In this document: in pieces, positions 6,931 through 14,073 of the stretch
Layout: each line of letters opens with the position of its first letter
Position numbering within the stretch: position 1 is the stretch's first letter
Source of the DNA: ZC4RG17 sp036259475
Lineage (GTDB): Bacteria > Actinomycetota > Acidimicrobiia > Spongiisociales > ZC4RG35
Direction: 5' to 3'
NCBI GenBank assembly: GCA_036259475.1
Contig: DATABS010000056.1
Location: 1 to 64,000 of the forward strand
Length of the DNA: 64,000 nucleotides
Translations under genes and position numbers: made by a program
The notes under the pieces: generated by a model
Seen by the model: the letters and a program-made list of their open reading frames with translations, nothing else
The model's database searches: none
Told to the model about the DNA's origin: nothing

Positions 6931-7812
6931 ATGAGTGAAGTCCACGACCAACTCGCCCGAGACCTGGCCGGTGCCTCCACGGTGATGCTGCTCGGCGCCC
7001 TCGATACGGGAAAGACCACCCTGGCTCGACGGATCGCCCGCTATGCCGCCTCCGAGGGACGGGTCGTGGGAATGGTGGATGCCGACGTGGACAACAGCAC
7101 GATCGGACCCCCTACTTGCGTCGGCTTGCGGTTGATCAAGGATCCGGCTGAAGTCGACGAGCCCCTGCCGGCGGACTACCTCCACTTCGTCGGCACACTG
7201 AGCCCGAGCCGACTGGTCCTCCAGCAAGTGATCGCCACCACGTCGATGGTGGAAAGGGCGAGGGAAGCCGGAGCCAACCTGGTCGTGATCGACACGACAG
7301 CCACTGTCTCCGGTGTCGCCGGCGAGACTCTGAAGTATCACAAAATGGAACTAGCACGGCCCGACCGGGTCGTCGCGCTCCAGCGAGGAAGCGAAATGGA
7401 GCCGATAGTCGGGATGCTCCACCGTTTCTTCACCATCGACGTCGACGTGATCCCCGCCGAACCGGAAACCACGGTGCGATCCCCCGACGAGCGAGCTCAG
7501 CGCCGGGCCGAGGGGCTTCGAGTCGCCTTCGCCGGCCCGCTTGAGCGCTGGCGGGTCCGCCCCACCGTCTTCGCCCCGACCCTGCCCACCGGCCTCGACC
7601 TCGAGCGCCTCGACGAGCTGCTGGTCGGCATCCATGACGGCAATGGTCATTGCCTCGGACTGGGACGCCTCGAGTACGAAGATGGAGCGGTGCGGGTACT
7701 GACCAACGTCGGCGAGGGAATGAAGGGACTCCGCCTGGGCTCGGTGCGGATCGACCTGGAGACATTCGAAACTCGGCCCGTATCGCTGCGCGAGGTCATG
7801 TTCGGGTTCTGA
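6931..7812 (+). CDS. Clp1/Grc3-like P-loop polynucleotide kinase
   Basis: A 293-residue protein with a Walker A motif GALDTGKTTL at about 21-30 and a second conserved strand GMVDADVDNSTIGPP, the D-x-D plus Q/T-I-GPP arrangement of Clp1/Grc3 5'-hydroxyl polynucleotide kinases. VVIDTTATVSG probably forms Walker B. The C-terminal third (LGRLEYEDGAVRVLTN) resembles the beta-rich domain of archaeal Clp1. In eukaryotes and archaea these enzymes phosphorylate RNA 5' ends; the bacterial role is not established to my knowledge. TAAGCT ends 8 nt before the ATG and no Shine-Dalgarno is present, so a leaderless transcript is likely. Confidence 0.8.
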   Translation: MSEVHDQLARDLAGASTVMLLGALDTGKTTLARRIARYAASEGRVVGMVDADVDNSTIGPPTCVGLRLIKDPAEVDEPLPADYLHFVGTLSPSRLVLQQVIATTSMVERAREAGANLVVIDTTATVSGVAGETLKYHKMELARPDRVVALQRGSEMEPIVGMLHRFFTIDVDVIPAEPETTVRSPDERAQRRAEGLRVAFAGPLERWRVRPTVFAPTLPTGLDLERLDELLVGIHDGNGHCLGLGRLEYEDGAVRVLTNVGEGMKGLRLGSVRIDLETFETRPVSLREVMFGF

Positions 7813-7813
7813 G

Positions 7814-7880
7814 TGGGAAGTCGGAAACCGAGTCGGAAACGGAGTCGGAAGTCGGAAACCGAGTCGGAAGTCGGAAGTCC
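7814..7880. repeat. tandem AGTCGGAA-type repeats
   Basis: Eight closely spaced copies of GTCGGAA, some extended to GTCGGAAACCGA, follow the stop of the Clp1-like gene directly. The mixed 7- and 12-base spacing is not coding-like. Part of a gene-free region of about 600 bp. Confidence 0.7.
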
Positions 7881-7954
7881 CAACCCCCCACCTCGGACGC
7901 GTCGACGGACCGCGGTGAACCTGGCGAGAGACGCGCCGTCGAGAGACGGCCAAC

Positions 7955-8164
7955 GTCGGCCGACCGGCGTCTGTTCGGGCTCGGCACTCATCACCGAAAG
8001 GCAGGCACCCGACCCGCCCCGCCAGCGCTCGGCCGGCCCGAAGTCGGCCGACAACTAAGCAACTCGGCCGACCGGCGTCTGTTCGGGCACGGCCGGCCAC
8101 TACGCGAGGCACGAAACCGACCCGCCCAGTCGTCGCGCGGCCGGCCCGAAGTCGGCCGACAAAT
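7955..8164. repeat. two-copy 108-bp direct repeat with phased GTCGGCCGAC palindromes
   Basis: Copy 1 (7956-8057) and copy 2 (8064-8165) share the start TCGGCCGACCGGCGTCTGTT and the end GCCCGAAGTCGGCCGACAA, with a more divergent middle. The 10-bp palindrome GTCGGCCGAC (one copy CTCGGCCGAC) occurs at 7955, 8043, 8063 and 8151, giving spacings of exactly 88, 20 and 88 bp. This regular arrangement suggests paired protein-binding sites or a repeated RNA element. Confidence 0.7.
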
Positions 8165-8256
8165 AGCACAGCGCCCGGCGAACCTGCCTGGGTTTTCGCC
8201 CCGCACTTCCCCGAACGGGTTACGCATCCCCTGACCTGCTCCACGGGCGCTGTGCT
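8165..8256. ncRNA. candidate structured RNA closed by a 13-bp stem
   Basis: AGCACAGCGCCCG (8165-8177) pairs perfectly with CGGGCGCTGTGCT (8244-8256). Between them, GGCGAA at 8177-8182 pairs with TTCGCC at 8195-8200, and CCCGAACGGG around 8210-8219 forms another small hairpin, so a three-way junction is possible. Either strand could be transcribed; I see no clear promoter or U-run. It lacks the SRP RNA core. Function unknown. Confidence 0.4.
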
Positions 8257-8369
8257 TGCAACATACGTAGCCTCGCCACCCCCGTCAACCGGGGTGCAAT
8301 TGCGCTGCAACTGCCCTTCAACACTCGTCGACCACTATTGGAAAACGTCGATTTTCCGGTTTTCCCCAC

Positions 8370-8400
8370 TTTCCACAGGTTTCCACAGGGTTTATCCACA
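8370..8400 (+). promoter_or_regulatory. cluster of three DnaA-box-like sites
   Basis: TTTCCACAG occurs at 8370 and 8380, and TTATCCACA, the exact consensus DnaA box, at 8392. The 10- and 12-bp spacing puts them on one helix face. The preceding 40 bp are less GC-rich than the surroundings. No dnaA, dnaN, rpmH or rnpA gene is in the window, so an origin call is not justified. A DnaA titration or regulation site is possible. Confidence 0.5.
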
Positions 8401-8418
8401 GGGTGTGTCGAGAAGTCT

Positions 8419-8859
8419 CTAAAGGGTCTTTTCGCGCCTTCCGAAAGCGCGGGTGACGAGCGGCCGGAAGGTCAGCTCGACTAGCTGGTAGATCTCTCCC
8501 AGTAGGCGGTCGAGGTCCTCGAACGAGGCGTCTCGCCCGAGCCGTCCCCGGATGACGAAGGCACCTTCCGCGTCGAGGGCGAAGTGGGCTTGCCACGTCG
8601 ACCAGTTGCGCGAGAGAACCAGCCGGTAGGCATCGGTTGCCCCGTTCGGCGGAGCGGGCAGGACGTATGCCTCGGCAGAGATGGTGTAGTCACCGACCTC
8701 CCACCAAACGGTGGTGGCATCCCGGACGGACTGGCGCATGCGTACTGCCCAGCGACCCTCTACTTTCTCGGCGTACGTGACATCGCTGTCGGGGTCCGTC
8801 AGCCACCGCTGGATGGCCGCCTCGAGCGCCGAGACCTCAGGCACGAGCGGCGATGACAC
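8419..8859 (-). CDS. YbjN domain protein
   Basis: A 146-residue protein with the YbjN/type-III-chaperone-like fold: an N-terminal helix, WAVRMRQ and VWWEVGDYTISAEAYVLPAP strands, then RLVLSRNW and a C-terminal helix. A YbjN gene next to mshA is a recurring actinobacterial arrangement, which supports both calls. The GTG start at 8859 lies inside the mshA 3' end (23-bp overlap), making it the last gene of a five-gene operon. Molecular function is unknown; homologues are called sensory transduction regulators. Confidence 0.8.
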   Translation of the reverse strand: MSSPLVPEVSALEAAIQRWLTDPDSDVTYAEKVEGRWAVRMRQSVRDATTVWWEVGDYTISAEAYVLPAPPNGATDAYRLVLSRNWSTWQAHFALDAEGAFVIRGRLGRDASFEDLDRLLGEIYQLVELTFRPLVTRAFGRREKTL

Positions 8860-10054
8860 CCGAGTAGAGCTCGAGGAACCGGCTGACCGTGTTCTCCCAT
8901 GAGAACCGCTCCGCCCATTCGGATGCCCGCTTCGACATCAGCTCGGCCTGCTCGGCGTCGGAGAGGATTTCGAGAATGGCGTCGGCGTGATGCACGGGGC
9001 TCCAGCCGTCGACGAGCGTCCCGGACGCGCCATCGTCGATGCAGAAGATGAGGCCACCTACCTTGCTGGCCACCACCGGGGTGCCGCAGGCCTGAGCCTC
9101 GACCGCCACCAGTCCGAACGACTCGCTGCGGCTCGGAACGTGCAGCACATCGGCCGCCCGGTAGACGTCGGCCAGCGTCCGGTGCGGCACCGGGTCGGAG
9201 AAGACCACCCGACCTTCCATTCTCTGCGCGCGAGCTTTCAGGGCGCGCATCTCTCGCTCCCCGTGGGGCCCCGAGGGCCCGCCGACGACGACCAGCGTCG
9301 CTTGGGGGATCTGCCTGGTCACCAGCTCGAATGCGTCGAGGGCGACGTCGCTTCCCTTGAGCCCTTGGACCCGCCCCACGTAGGCGATGATCGGGCCGGA
9401 ACCGAGTCCCAGCCGCTCTCGCGCTGCTTCCCGCGAGCCCGGATAGAACCTGGAGTGGTCGACGCCCGGAGGCGAGACGCACAGAGCCTCGGGATTGGCC
9501 CCGTAATGCGCCAGGAGGTCGTCGGCCTCCAACGGGGTCGACGCCACCACGCAGTCGGATTGGGCGATGACCTCCTGCTCGGCTGCGATCCGCAGCAGCG
9601 ACTCCGGCGGATCGTCGCGCCGTTTGGTCAGATCCTTGATGCGACCCAAGGTGTGGAAGGAATTGGCCATCGGGATGTTGAGGTGCTGCTTGACGATCAG
9701 CCCGGCCCACCCGGACAGCCAGTAATGGGTATGAACGACGTCCACCGGCGGTAGGGCAGAGAGGGTGCCGAGGACGCCCCGGGCAAACCGACGCACGTAC
9801 GGGGCGAGTCGCCCCGTGGAGAGGCGGCGGGCGGGACCCGATTCGACATGATGCACGGTGTAGCCGGGGACGACCGTCACGCGGTTGGGCAGCTGGGGAT
9901 CGTCGCGGCGGGTGAAAACCTCCACCGCCACGCCCGAAGCCGCCATCGCTCGGGCCAGCTGGTCGACATAGACGTTCATCCCGCCGGCGTCGCCCACGCC
10001 CGGCTGCACCAGTGGCGATGTGTGCATCGAGAGGTAGGCAACCCGACGAATCAT
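8837..10054 (-). CDS. mshA: D-inositol-3-phosphate glycosyltransferase (mycothiol step 1)
   Basis: A 405-residue GT-B glycosyltransferase of family GT4. The N-terminal acceptor loop VGDAGGMNVYVDQLA is typical of MshA. The C-terminal nucleotide-sugar part contains GRVQGLKGSDVALDAFE and the E-x7-E region ESFGLVAVEAQACGTPVVAS. It transfers N-acetylglucosamine from UDP-GlcNAc to inositol-3-phosphate in mycothiol synthesis. The ATG at 10054 overlaps the preceding stop (ATGA). The other mycothiol genes are not in the window. MshA paralogues among GT4 enzymes exist, but the YbjN neighbour favours MshA. Confidence 0.9.
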   Translation of the reverse strand: MIRRVAYLSMHTSPLVQPGVGDAGGMNVYVDQLARAMAASGVAVEVFTRRDDPQLPNRVTVVPGYTVHHVESGPARRLSTGRLAPYVRRFARGVLGTLSALPPVDVVHTHYWLSGWAGLIVKQHLNIPMANSFHTLGRIKDLTKRRDDPPESLLRIAAEQEVIAQSDCVVASTPLEADDLLAHYGANPEALCVSPPGVDHSRFYPGSREAARERLGLGSGPIIAYVGRVQGLKGSDVALDAFELVTRQIPQATLVVVGGPSGPHGEREMRALKARAQRMEGRVVFSDPVPHRTLADVYRAADVLHVPSRSESFGLVAVEAQACGTPVVASKVGGLIFCIDDGASGTLVDGWSPVHHADAILEILSDAEQAELMSKRASEWAERFSWENTVSRFLELYSGVIAARA

Positions 10055-10956
10055 CGCCCGCCGCCCGGGACTGCGACGATCTCGTTCAGCGGTCGACGGC
10101 GCGCTCCGAGCCGGAATTTGTAGCCTTCGTCGCCCTTGAGAAAGTCGAAGCGGTCGAAGCCCTCGGCAATGGCCCGCTCGATCATCGTTCCCAGTAGGAC
10201 CACGCCGGGGGAGGCGTCGGAAAGGGCCGAGTCGTACGCCGAGTTGTACAGGTAGTAGCCGGTGTCGTCCGTGTAGCCGAATACGGCTGCGGCGGCGGAG
10301 TCGTCGGGAGCGCGCAGCAGATCGACCCGCCACCCCTCCAGAAGGGCGAGGGAAGTGAACAAGTCCTGGCGCTCCTCTGTCATGAACTCCCCTTTCCCGC
10401 CCGCGGACATCCGATGGAGGCGGATGAACTCGTCGAGACCCCAGCCTATGCCCCGGTGGGTCTCATGCCGCACTTCCCCCACCATGCGCTCGTAACGGCG
10501 TCGCTTGCGACGTACCTCGTGGCGCTCCTTCTTGCCGATTTCGGCCAGGTACTCCTCATACGTCCCGGGAAGATCCAGGACGGCGGCCACCTCGTGAACC
10601 GTGACCTCGACGTTCCAACCGGCACCCGCCAGACCCGCCGCGAGGGGCTTGGCCGCCTCCTCCGGCAAAGAGTCGAGCGTGAACCGTCCGGGAGCTTGCT
10701 CGTCGGCCACCCGGGCGATGAGCGTCTCGCAGTCACCGCCGAACGGCGTGTGGTAATCGGTCAGGTCGGCGTCGCCGGCGAAGAGGATTTCCTCGCCGAC
10801 TCTCCGGAGAGGAATGAACGAGTCGGCTCCCTCGGCGGCGAACGGCTCTCCCTCATCGAGGGGAGAGACCGCCTCGAAAAACCCCCTCTGGTCGAACGGT
10901 CCCACCGCCTGGGCTACCGGGGCCAGGTCGAAGCCGGGTTGATTCCAGACGGTCAC
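10051..10956 (-). CDS. GNAT-like acyltransferase (CelD/BcsL, FemAB-like)
   Basis: A 301-residue protein of the large GNAT-like group related to CelD/BcsL and FemAB enzymes. The mid-region YEEYLAEIGKKERHEVRRKR is the usual basic substrate-binding stretch, and the C-terminal FDRFDFLKGDEGYKFRLGA is the family signature. It probably transfers an acyl or amino-acyl group onto an envelope molecule; the substrate is unknown. I chose GTG at 10956, which overlaps the asparaginase stop (GTGA), over upstream in-frame starts inside that gene. Third gene of the mshA operon. Confidence 0.8.
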   Translation of the reverse strand: MTVWNQPGFDLAPVAQAVGPFDQRGFFEAVSPLDEGEPFAAEGADSFIPLRRVGEEILFAGDADLTDYHTPFGGDCETLIARVADEQAPGRFTLDSLPEEAAKPLAAGLAGAGWNVEVTVHEVAAVLDLPGTYEEYLAEIGKKERHEVRRKRRRYERMVGEVRHETHRGIGWGLDEFIRLHRMSAGGKGEFMTEERQDLFTSLALLEGWRVDLLRAPDDSAAAAVFGYTDDTGYYLYNSAYDSALSDASPGVVLLGTMIERAIAEGFDRFDFLKGDEGYKFRLGARRRPLNEIVAVPGGGR

Positions 10957-11903
10957 ATGGACTCCAACACCGGCTGGGCGTGAAATCGTCCCACCGGCTC
11001 TCCCCCACCGAGAACGGGCGGGGCGGTGACGCCGGCGAGCCCGCGTGTGATCGCGGGTGACAAGACTCCCAGCCATCCGAGACCGAGGCCGACGCCCATC
11101 CCCGCCACTGCGCCCGAGCCGCTCCACGCCTTCGCCGCGATGCCGAAGCCTCCGACGGAGGCGCCCATGCATCCGGCCGCGCCGGCCTTGGCGATGCCGC
11201 CGGTCCAGCGTCCGATCAGCCCGTCGGCCCGGCCCTCGCCTGATACGAGCATCGGATACCGCGACATCACGTCACGAACGGTCCAGAAGCGAGGGTCATT
11301 TTCGAGCCGCGAGAACGCCCGGGCCAGCCCTCGGACCGTCACTCGCCATACCGGAAGCCCGCAGCCGTCGACTCCCGGAGGACCCACGTCGTCGCCGACG
11401 ACATCGGCCATCACCCGGGCGACCTCTTGCTGAAGGGGATGATCCGCGTCGGGATAGCTGCTGATGTCCCAGCCCGCCACCGCGCAAGCCGCCAGCATGG
11501 CGGCGTGCTTGCCGGAGCAGTTGTGATACCGCCGGGCGGGAGAGACATCACCGGTTTCGGCGAGGCGCCGGTCGGACCGCTCGAAGGGCCGGTCGGGGGG
11601 ACAACGAAGGTCCGACTCATCGAGTCCGAATCGAGCCAGGATGTCCTCGACGATGGCGACGTGGACGGGGTCGCCCGAATGGCTGGCACAGGCGACAGCC
11701 AGGTGAATGGCGGGGAGTTCGAGGCCGGTGCCGAGAGCGGCGTAGGCCTGGAAAGGTTTGGCGGCGGAACGGCTGAAGAAGCTGCGGTCGACATCGCCGG
11801 CCGCGGCCACGACGTCGCCGGAGGCGTCGACCACCGCCACGGCGCCGGCGTGGTACTCCTCGACCAGTCCGGACCGTTCGGCTACCGCCAAAATCGTGTC
11901 CAA
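10953..11903 (-). CDS. asparaginase II family protein
   Basis: A 316-residue protein of the Rhizobium AnsA-type asparaginase II family (PF06089), unrelated to the classical E. coli enzymes. Conserved motifs: SRSAAKPFQ near 44-52, ACASHSGDPVH near 72, YHNCSGKHAAML near 127 and DGCGLPVW near 180. It starts with TTG at 11903, preceded by GAGGG at a good distance, and sits 7 bp after the RsiG-like gene. It probably hydrolyses asparagine or a related amide; specificity is not determinable here. Confidence 0.9.
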   Translation of the reverse strand: MDTILAVAERSGLVEEYHAGAVAVVDASGDVVAAAGDVDRSFFSRSAAKPFQAYAALGTGLELPAIHLAVACASHSGDPVHVAIVEDILARFGLDESDLRCPPDRPFERSDRRLAETGDVSPARRYHNCSGKHAAMLAACAVAGWDISSYPDADHPLQQEVARVMADVVGDDVGPPGVDGCGLPVWRVTVRGLARAFSRLENDPRFWTVRDVMSRYPMLVSGEGRADGLIGRWTGGIAKAGAAGCMGASVGGFGIAAKAWSGSGAVAGMGVGLGLGWLGVLSPAITRGLAGVTAPPVLGGGEPVGRFHAQPVLESM

Positions 11904-11910
11904 CGATCCC

Positions 11911-12447
11911 TCAGGAGCTGGAGTCGGACTCGGCCAGGCCGCGCTTGTAGCGGTCGATGATCTCCGCTTGCAGCCGGTCGATCACCTCGTGGAGGCGTCG
12001 CCGGCTGTCCGACATCTCCCGCTCGGCCTCAGTCAGCGCTAGCTGGATCTCGGCCAGTTCAGATTCCTCCATCGAGGTGACCCTGGTGAGGGCGTCGCCT
12101 TCCAGGATGTGATCGATGTCCCGCCGCCCCGTGATCTCCGGTAACTCCAACTCGACGCTGAGGTGGCGGGGGCTTCCGGCCTCACCTCCGCCGGAAATCC
12201 CGGTGGAGAGGATCTCCGGCAACGCCTCGATGAGCGAGCGAGTCTCCTCCCCCCGACGTCGACGCATCTCGAACGCCAACAGGTCCATCCGGCCGTGGAG
12301 AAGGCGGCGGTAGTAGGAGAGCTGGCGTTCCACCTCCTCGGTCATGTCTCGGCGCTGGCGGATCTCTTCCAGCGCCAGATCCTCTATCCCGGCACTGAAC
12401 TCCGGCGAGAGGGCCTGGTCGATGCGGCGGCGTTTTTGTTCGGTCAC
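11911..12447 (-). CDS. RsiG-like anti-sigma factor with two c-di-GMP-type motifs
   Basis: A helical protein of 178 residues (194 if GTG 12495, which has GGAGAG 10 nt upstream, is used). It matches the actinobacterial RsiG family, whose Streptomyces member binds cyclic di-GMP to sequester sigma WhiG. The family motif E-x3-S-x2-R-x3-Q-x3-D appears twice with His for Gln: ERQLSYYRRLLHGRMD in the first helix pair and EREMSDSRRRLHEVID near the C-terminus. Two motifs in one chain match the Streptomyces monomeric form. No whiG-like sigma gene is in the window. First gene of the mshA operon. Confidence 0.75.
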   Translation of the reverse strand: MTEQKRRRIDQALSPEFSAGIEDLALEEIRQRRDMTEEVERQLSYYRRLLHGRMDLLAFEMRRRRGEETRSLIEALPEILSTGISGGGEAGSPRHLSVELELPEITGRRDIDHILEGDALTRVTSMEESELAEIQLALTEAEREMSDSRRRLHEVIDRLQAEIIDRYKRGLAESDSSS

Positions 12448-12583
12448 GATTAGAAGGGTACCCGGCGGGACGATAGCTCTATTCCCTCCCGCCACCCGAG
12501 CGATTCTCTCCCATGATCCGACGGATTCCTACAGCTACCCCCACGACCTAGGGTGGGTGTCGAAGCGACCGAATGAGGGCCCG

Positions 12584-12889
12584 ATGCTCAAACTGTCAGA
12601 GAACGCCGCTGCGGCCCTGGAAACCATCCGACGCAGCGAAGAGATCCCCGAATCACACGACACCCGGTTGACCGCCGAACGGCAGAGCCCAGGCGGGATA
12701 GCCGTTCGGTTGGAGTTCGTCGAGACGGCCGGTGAGGAGGACGAGGTCACCGAGCAGTCGGGGACAGAGGTCTACGTCGATCCGGTCATCGCCGAGCCGC
12801 TGGCCGAGTCGGTGATGGATGTCGAGGACAGCCCCGAAGGCTTGTCTTTCGTGTTCCGGCCGCAGGGCGGGATGACAGGCGCCGGCTGA
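12584..12889 (+). CDS. HesB/IscA-like fold protein without cysteines
   Basis: A 101-residue protein resembling A-type iron-sulfur carriers (IAVRLEFVET.., VYVDPVIAEPL, VMDVEDS) but with no cysteine, so it cannot bind a cluster in the usual way. Actinobacterial relatives are annotated as HesB or adhesin-like. The ATG at 12584 follows GAGGG. It ends head-on against the M23 peptidase gene, the two stops forming TGATCA. Confidence 0.75.
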   Translation: MLKLSENAAAALETIRRSEEIPESHDTRLTAERQSPGGIAVRLEFVETAGEEDEVTEQSGTEVYVDPVIAEPLAESVMDVEDSPEGLSFVFRPQGGMTGAG

Positions 12890-13999
12890 TCAGAAGCAGG
12901 CGGCGGCGAGGGTCGGATAGGGATTGACGGCCGGTGCTCCCCGTCCCCCGGGATGGATCTCGAAGTGGACGTGGGGCGAACCGCCCCGGGCGTTACCCGA
13001 GTCGCCGTTGTATCCGATGGTCTGGCCCCGACTCACGCGGGCGCCGTTGCCGACGGCCCAGTCGTTGAGGTGGGCGTAGTAGTAGCCGGTGCCGTTGTCG
13101 GCGATCAGCCAGACGATCTTGCCGCCGAGCCCGCCGCTACGAATCGAGACCGAGCCGTCCGCCACCGCGAAGACCGGCTCGTTCCAGGCGGCCATCATGT
13201 CGGTTCCCTTGTGGGCCCGTCCCCCGGATCGGGCGAATCCCCAGGAGTCGATGAATGAAGTGCGTCCCGGAGTCATCGGGCAGATGAACCCGGACGTGGC
13301 CTGGGGGCTCGCTCCGGCGGCGGCGCCGCTCTTGCCCTGGGCGCGGGCGGCGGCCCGGGCGGCCGCCGCGGCCTGCTCCTGCTTGTACTTGCGGTTGAGC
13401 TCCTTGCACTTATCCGACAGATCGGCGTAGGCGGCTTGGGCGTCGAGCCGGGCCTGGTCCTGGCGGTCCAGGGCATCGAGACGCTCACCCTCGACTTCGC
13501 GCAGTTCGGCCTCCACCACCGTGAGCTCCTCCTGGAATCTCGCCAGGTCGGCCTCCAGCGCGGCCAGAGCGGACAGTGACGCCTGATCGTCCTCGGCGGC
13601 GGCGGCCAGCATCTCGGCGCTCGACATGGCTTCCCCGACATTGGTGACTGACAAGAGCAGGCCGGGGGCGGCGGTGGTCCCCCGCATGTACATCTCGACG
13701 GCCTTCTCCTCGGCGGCGACCGCCAGGTCGTCGGTGGAGGCCTGCCGGGAGTCGATGGCTCCGGAGATGTTGACCTGTTGACGCTCGACACGCGCCACGT
13801 CGTTGGCCGCCTCCTCGTAGGAGAGCGAGGCCTCGACGAAGCGTTCTTCGGCGTCTTGGAAGGCGGCGTAAGCCGCCTCCGAGTCCTCGCACGCGGCCTC
13901 GACCTGCGACTTGGTCACCGACACGGCGGCGAGCGGCCAGGCGAGGATCAATACGAGTATGCCGGGGATCAGACGGCGAACGGCAGGGGCGCGTCGCAT
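12890..13999 (-). CDS. secreted M23 (LytM) peptidoglycan endopeptidase with coiled coil
   Basis: A 369-residue protein: signal peptide or anchor at 1-28, a long acidic coiled coil at about 30-205, an Ala-rich linker, then an M23 domain from about 245. Metal-binding motifs HKGTD and HVHFEIH are intact, so it should be an active zinc endopeptidase cutting peptidoglycan cross-links. The coiled coil resembles EnvC/NlpD-type proteins, suggesting a cell-division partner such as FtsX; the partner is not visible here. Cysteines in the extracytoplasmic part (near 200, 245 and 368) may form disulfides. Confidence 0.9.
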   Translation of the reverse strand: MRRAPAVRRLIPGILVLILAWPLAAVSVTKSQVEAACEDSEAAYAAFQDAEERFVEASLSYEEAANDVARVERQQVNISGAIDSRQASTDDLAVAAEEKAVEMYMRGTTAAPGLLLSVTNVGEAMSSAEMLAAAAEDDQASLSALAALEADLARFQEELTVVEAELREVEGERLDALDRQDQARLDAQAAYADLSDKCKELNRKYKQEQAAAAARAAARAQGKSGAAAGASPQATSGFICPMTPGRTSFIDSWGFARSGGRAHKGTDMMAAWNEPVFAVADGSVSIRSGGLGGKIVWLIADNGTGYYYAHLNDWAVGNGARVSRGQTIGYNGDSGNARGGSPHVHFEIHPGGRGAPAVNPYPTLAAACF

Positions 14000-14073
14000 G
14001 AACGGCGCCAGGGTAACCGAAGGCGAACGGCCGATGCCAGCTCAACCGGCAATCGGTTGCAGGCCCGCCCAGG

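Larger units (their letters stand above)
7813..8418. other. gene-free region with layered repeats
   Basis: No frame here looks coding. From left to right it holds the AGTCGGAA tandem repeats (7814-7880), a two-copy 108-bp repeat carrying four palindromic sites (7955-8164), an RNA-like inverted repeat (8165-8256), a TTGCAA..TTGCGCTGCAA-type stretch near 8255-8310, and a lower-GC segment with three DnaA-box-like 9-mers (8370-8400). Both flanking genes point into it, as the Clp1-like gene ends at 7812 and the ybjN gene ends at 8419. Confidence 0.7.

Noticed and set aside
7955..8165. CRISPR-like repeat array
   Set aside because: Only two units of about 100 bp, no short repeat-spacer pattern and no cas genes.
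8165..8256. SRP RNA (ffs)
   Set aside because: Size and closing stem fit, but the GGAAGG/AGCAG core is missing on both strands.
7351..8310. A long leftward open frame across the repeat region
   Set aside because: It runs through the Clp1-like gene and then through repeats, giving repeated Arg/Gly/Thr strings; no start signal or domain.
8370..8400. Chromosomal replication origin
   Set aside because: Three boxes are too few and none of the usual origin genes is near; kept only as a DnaA-box cluster.
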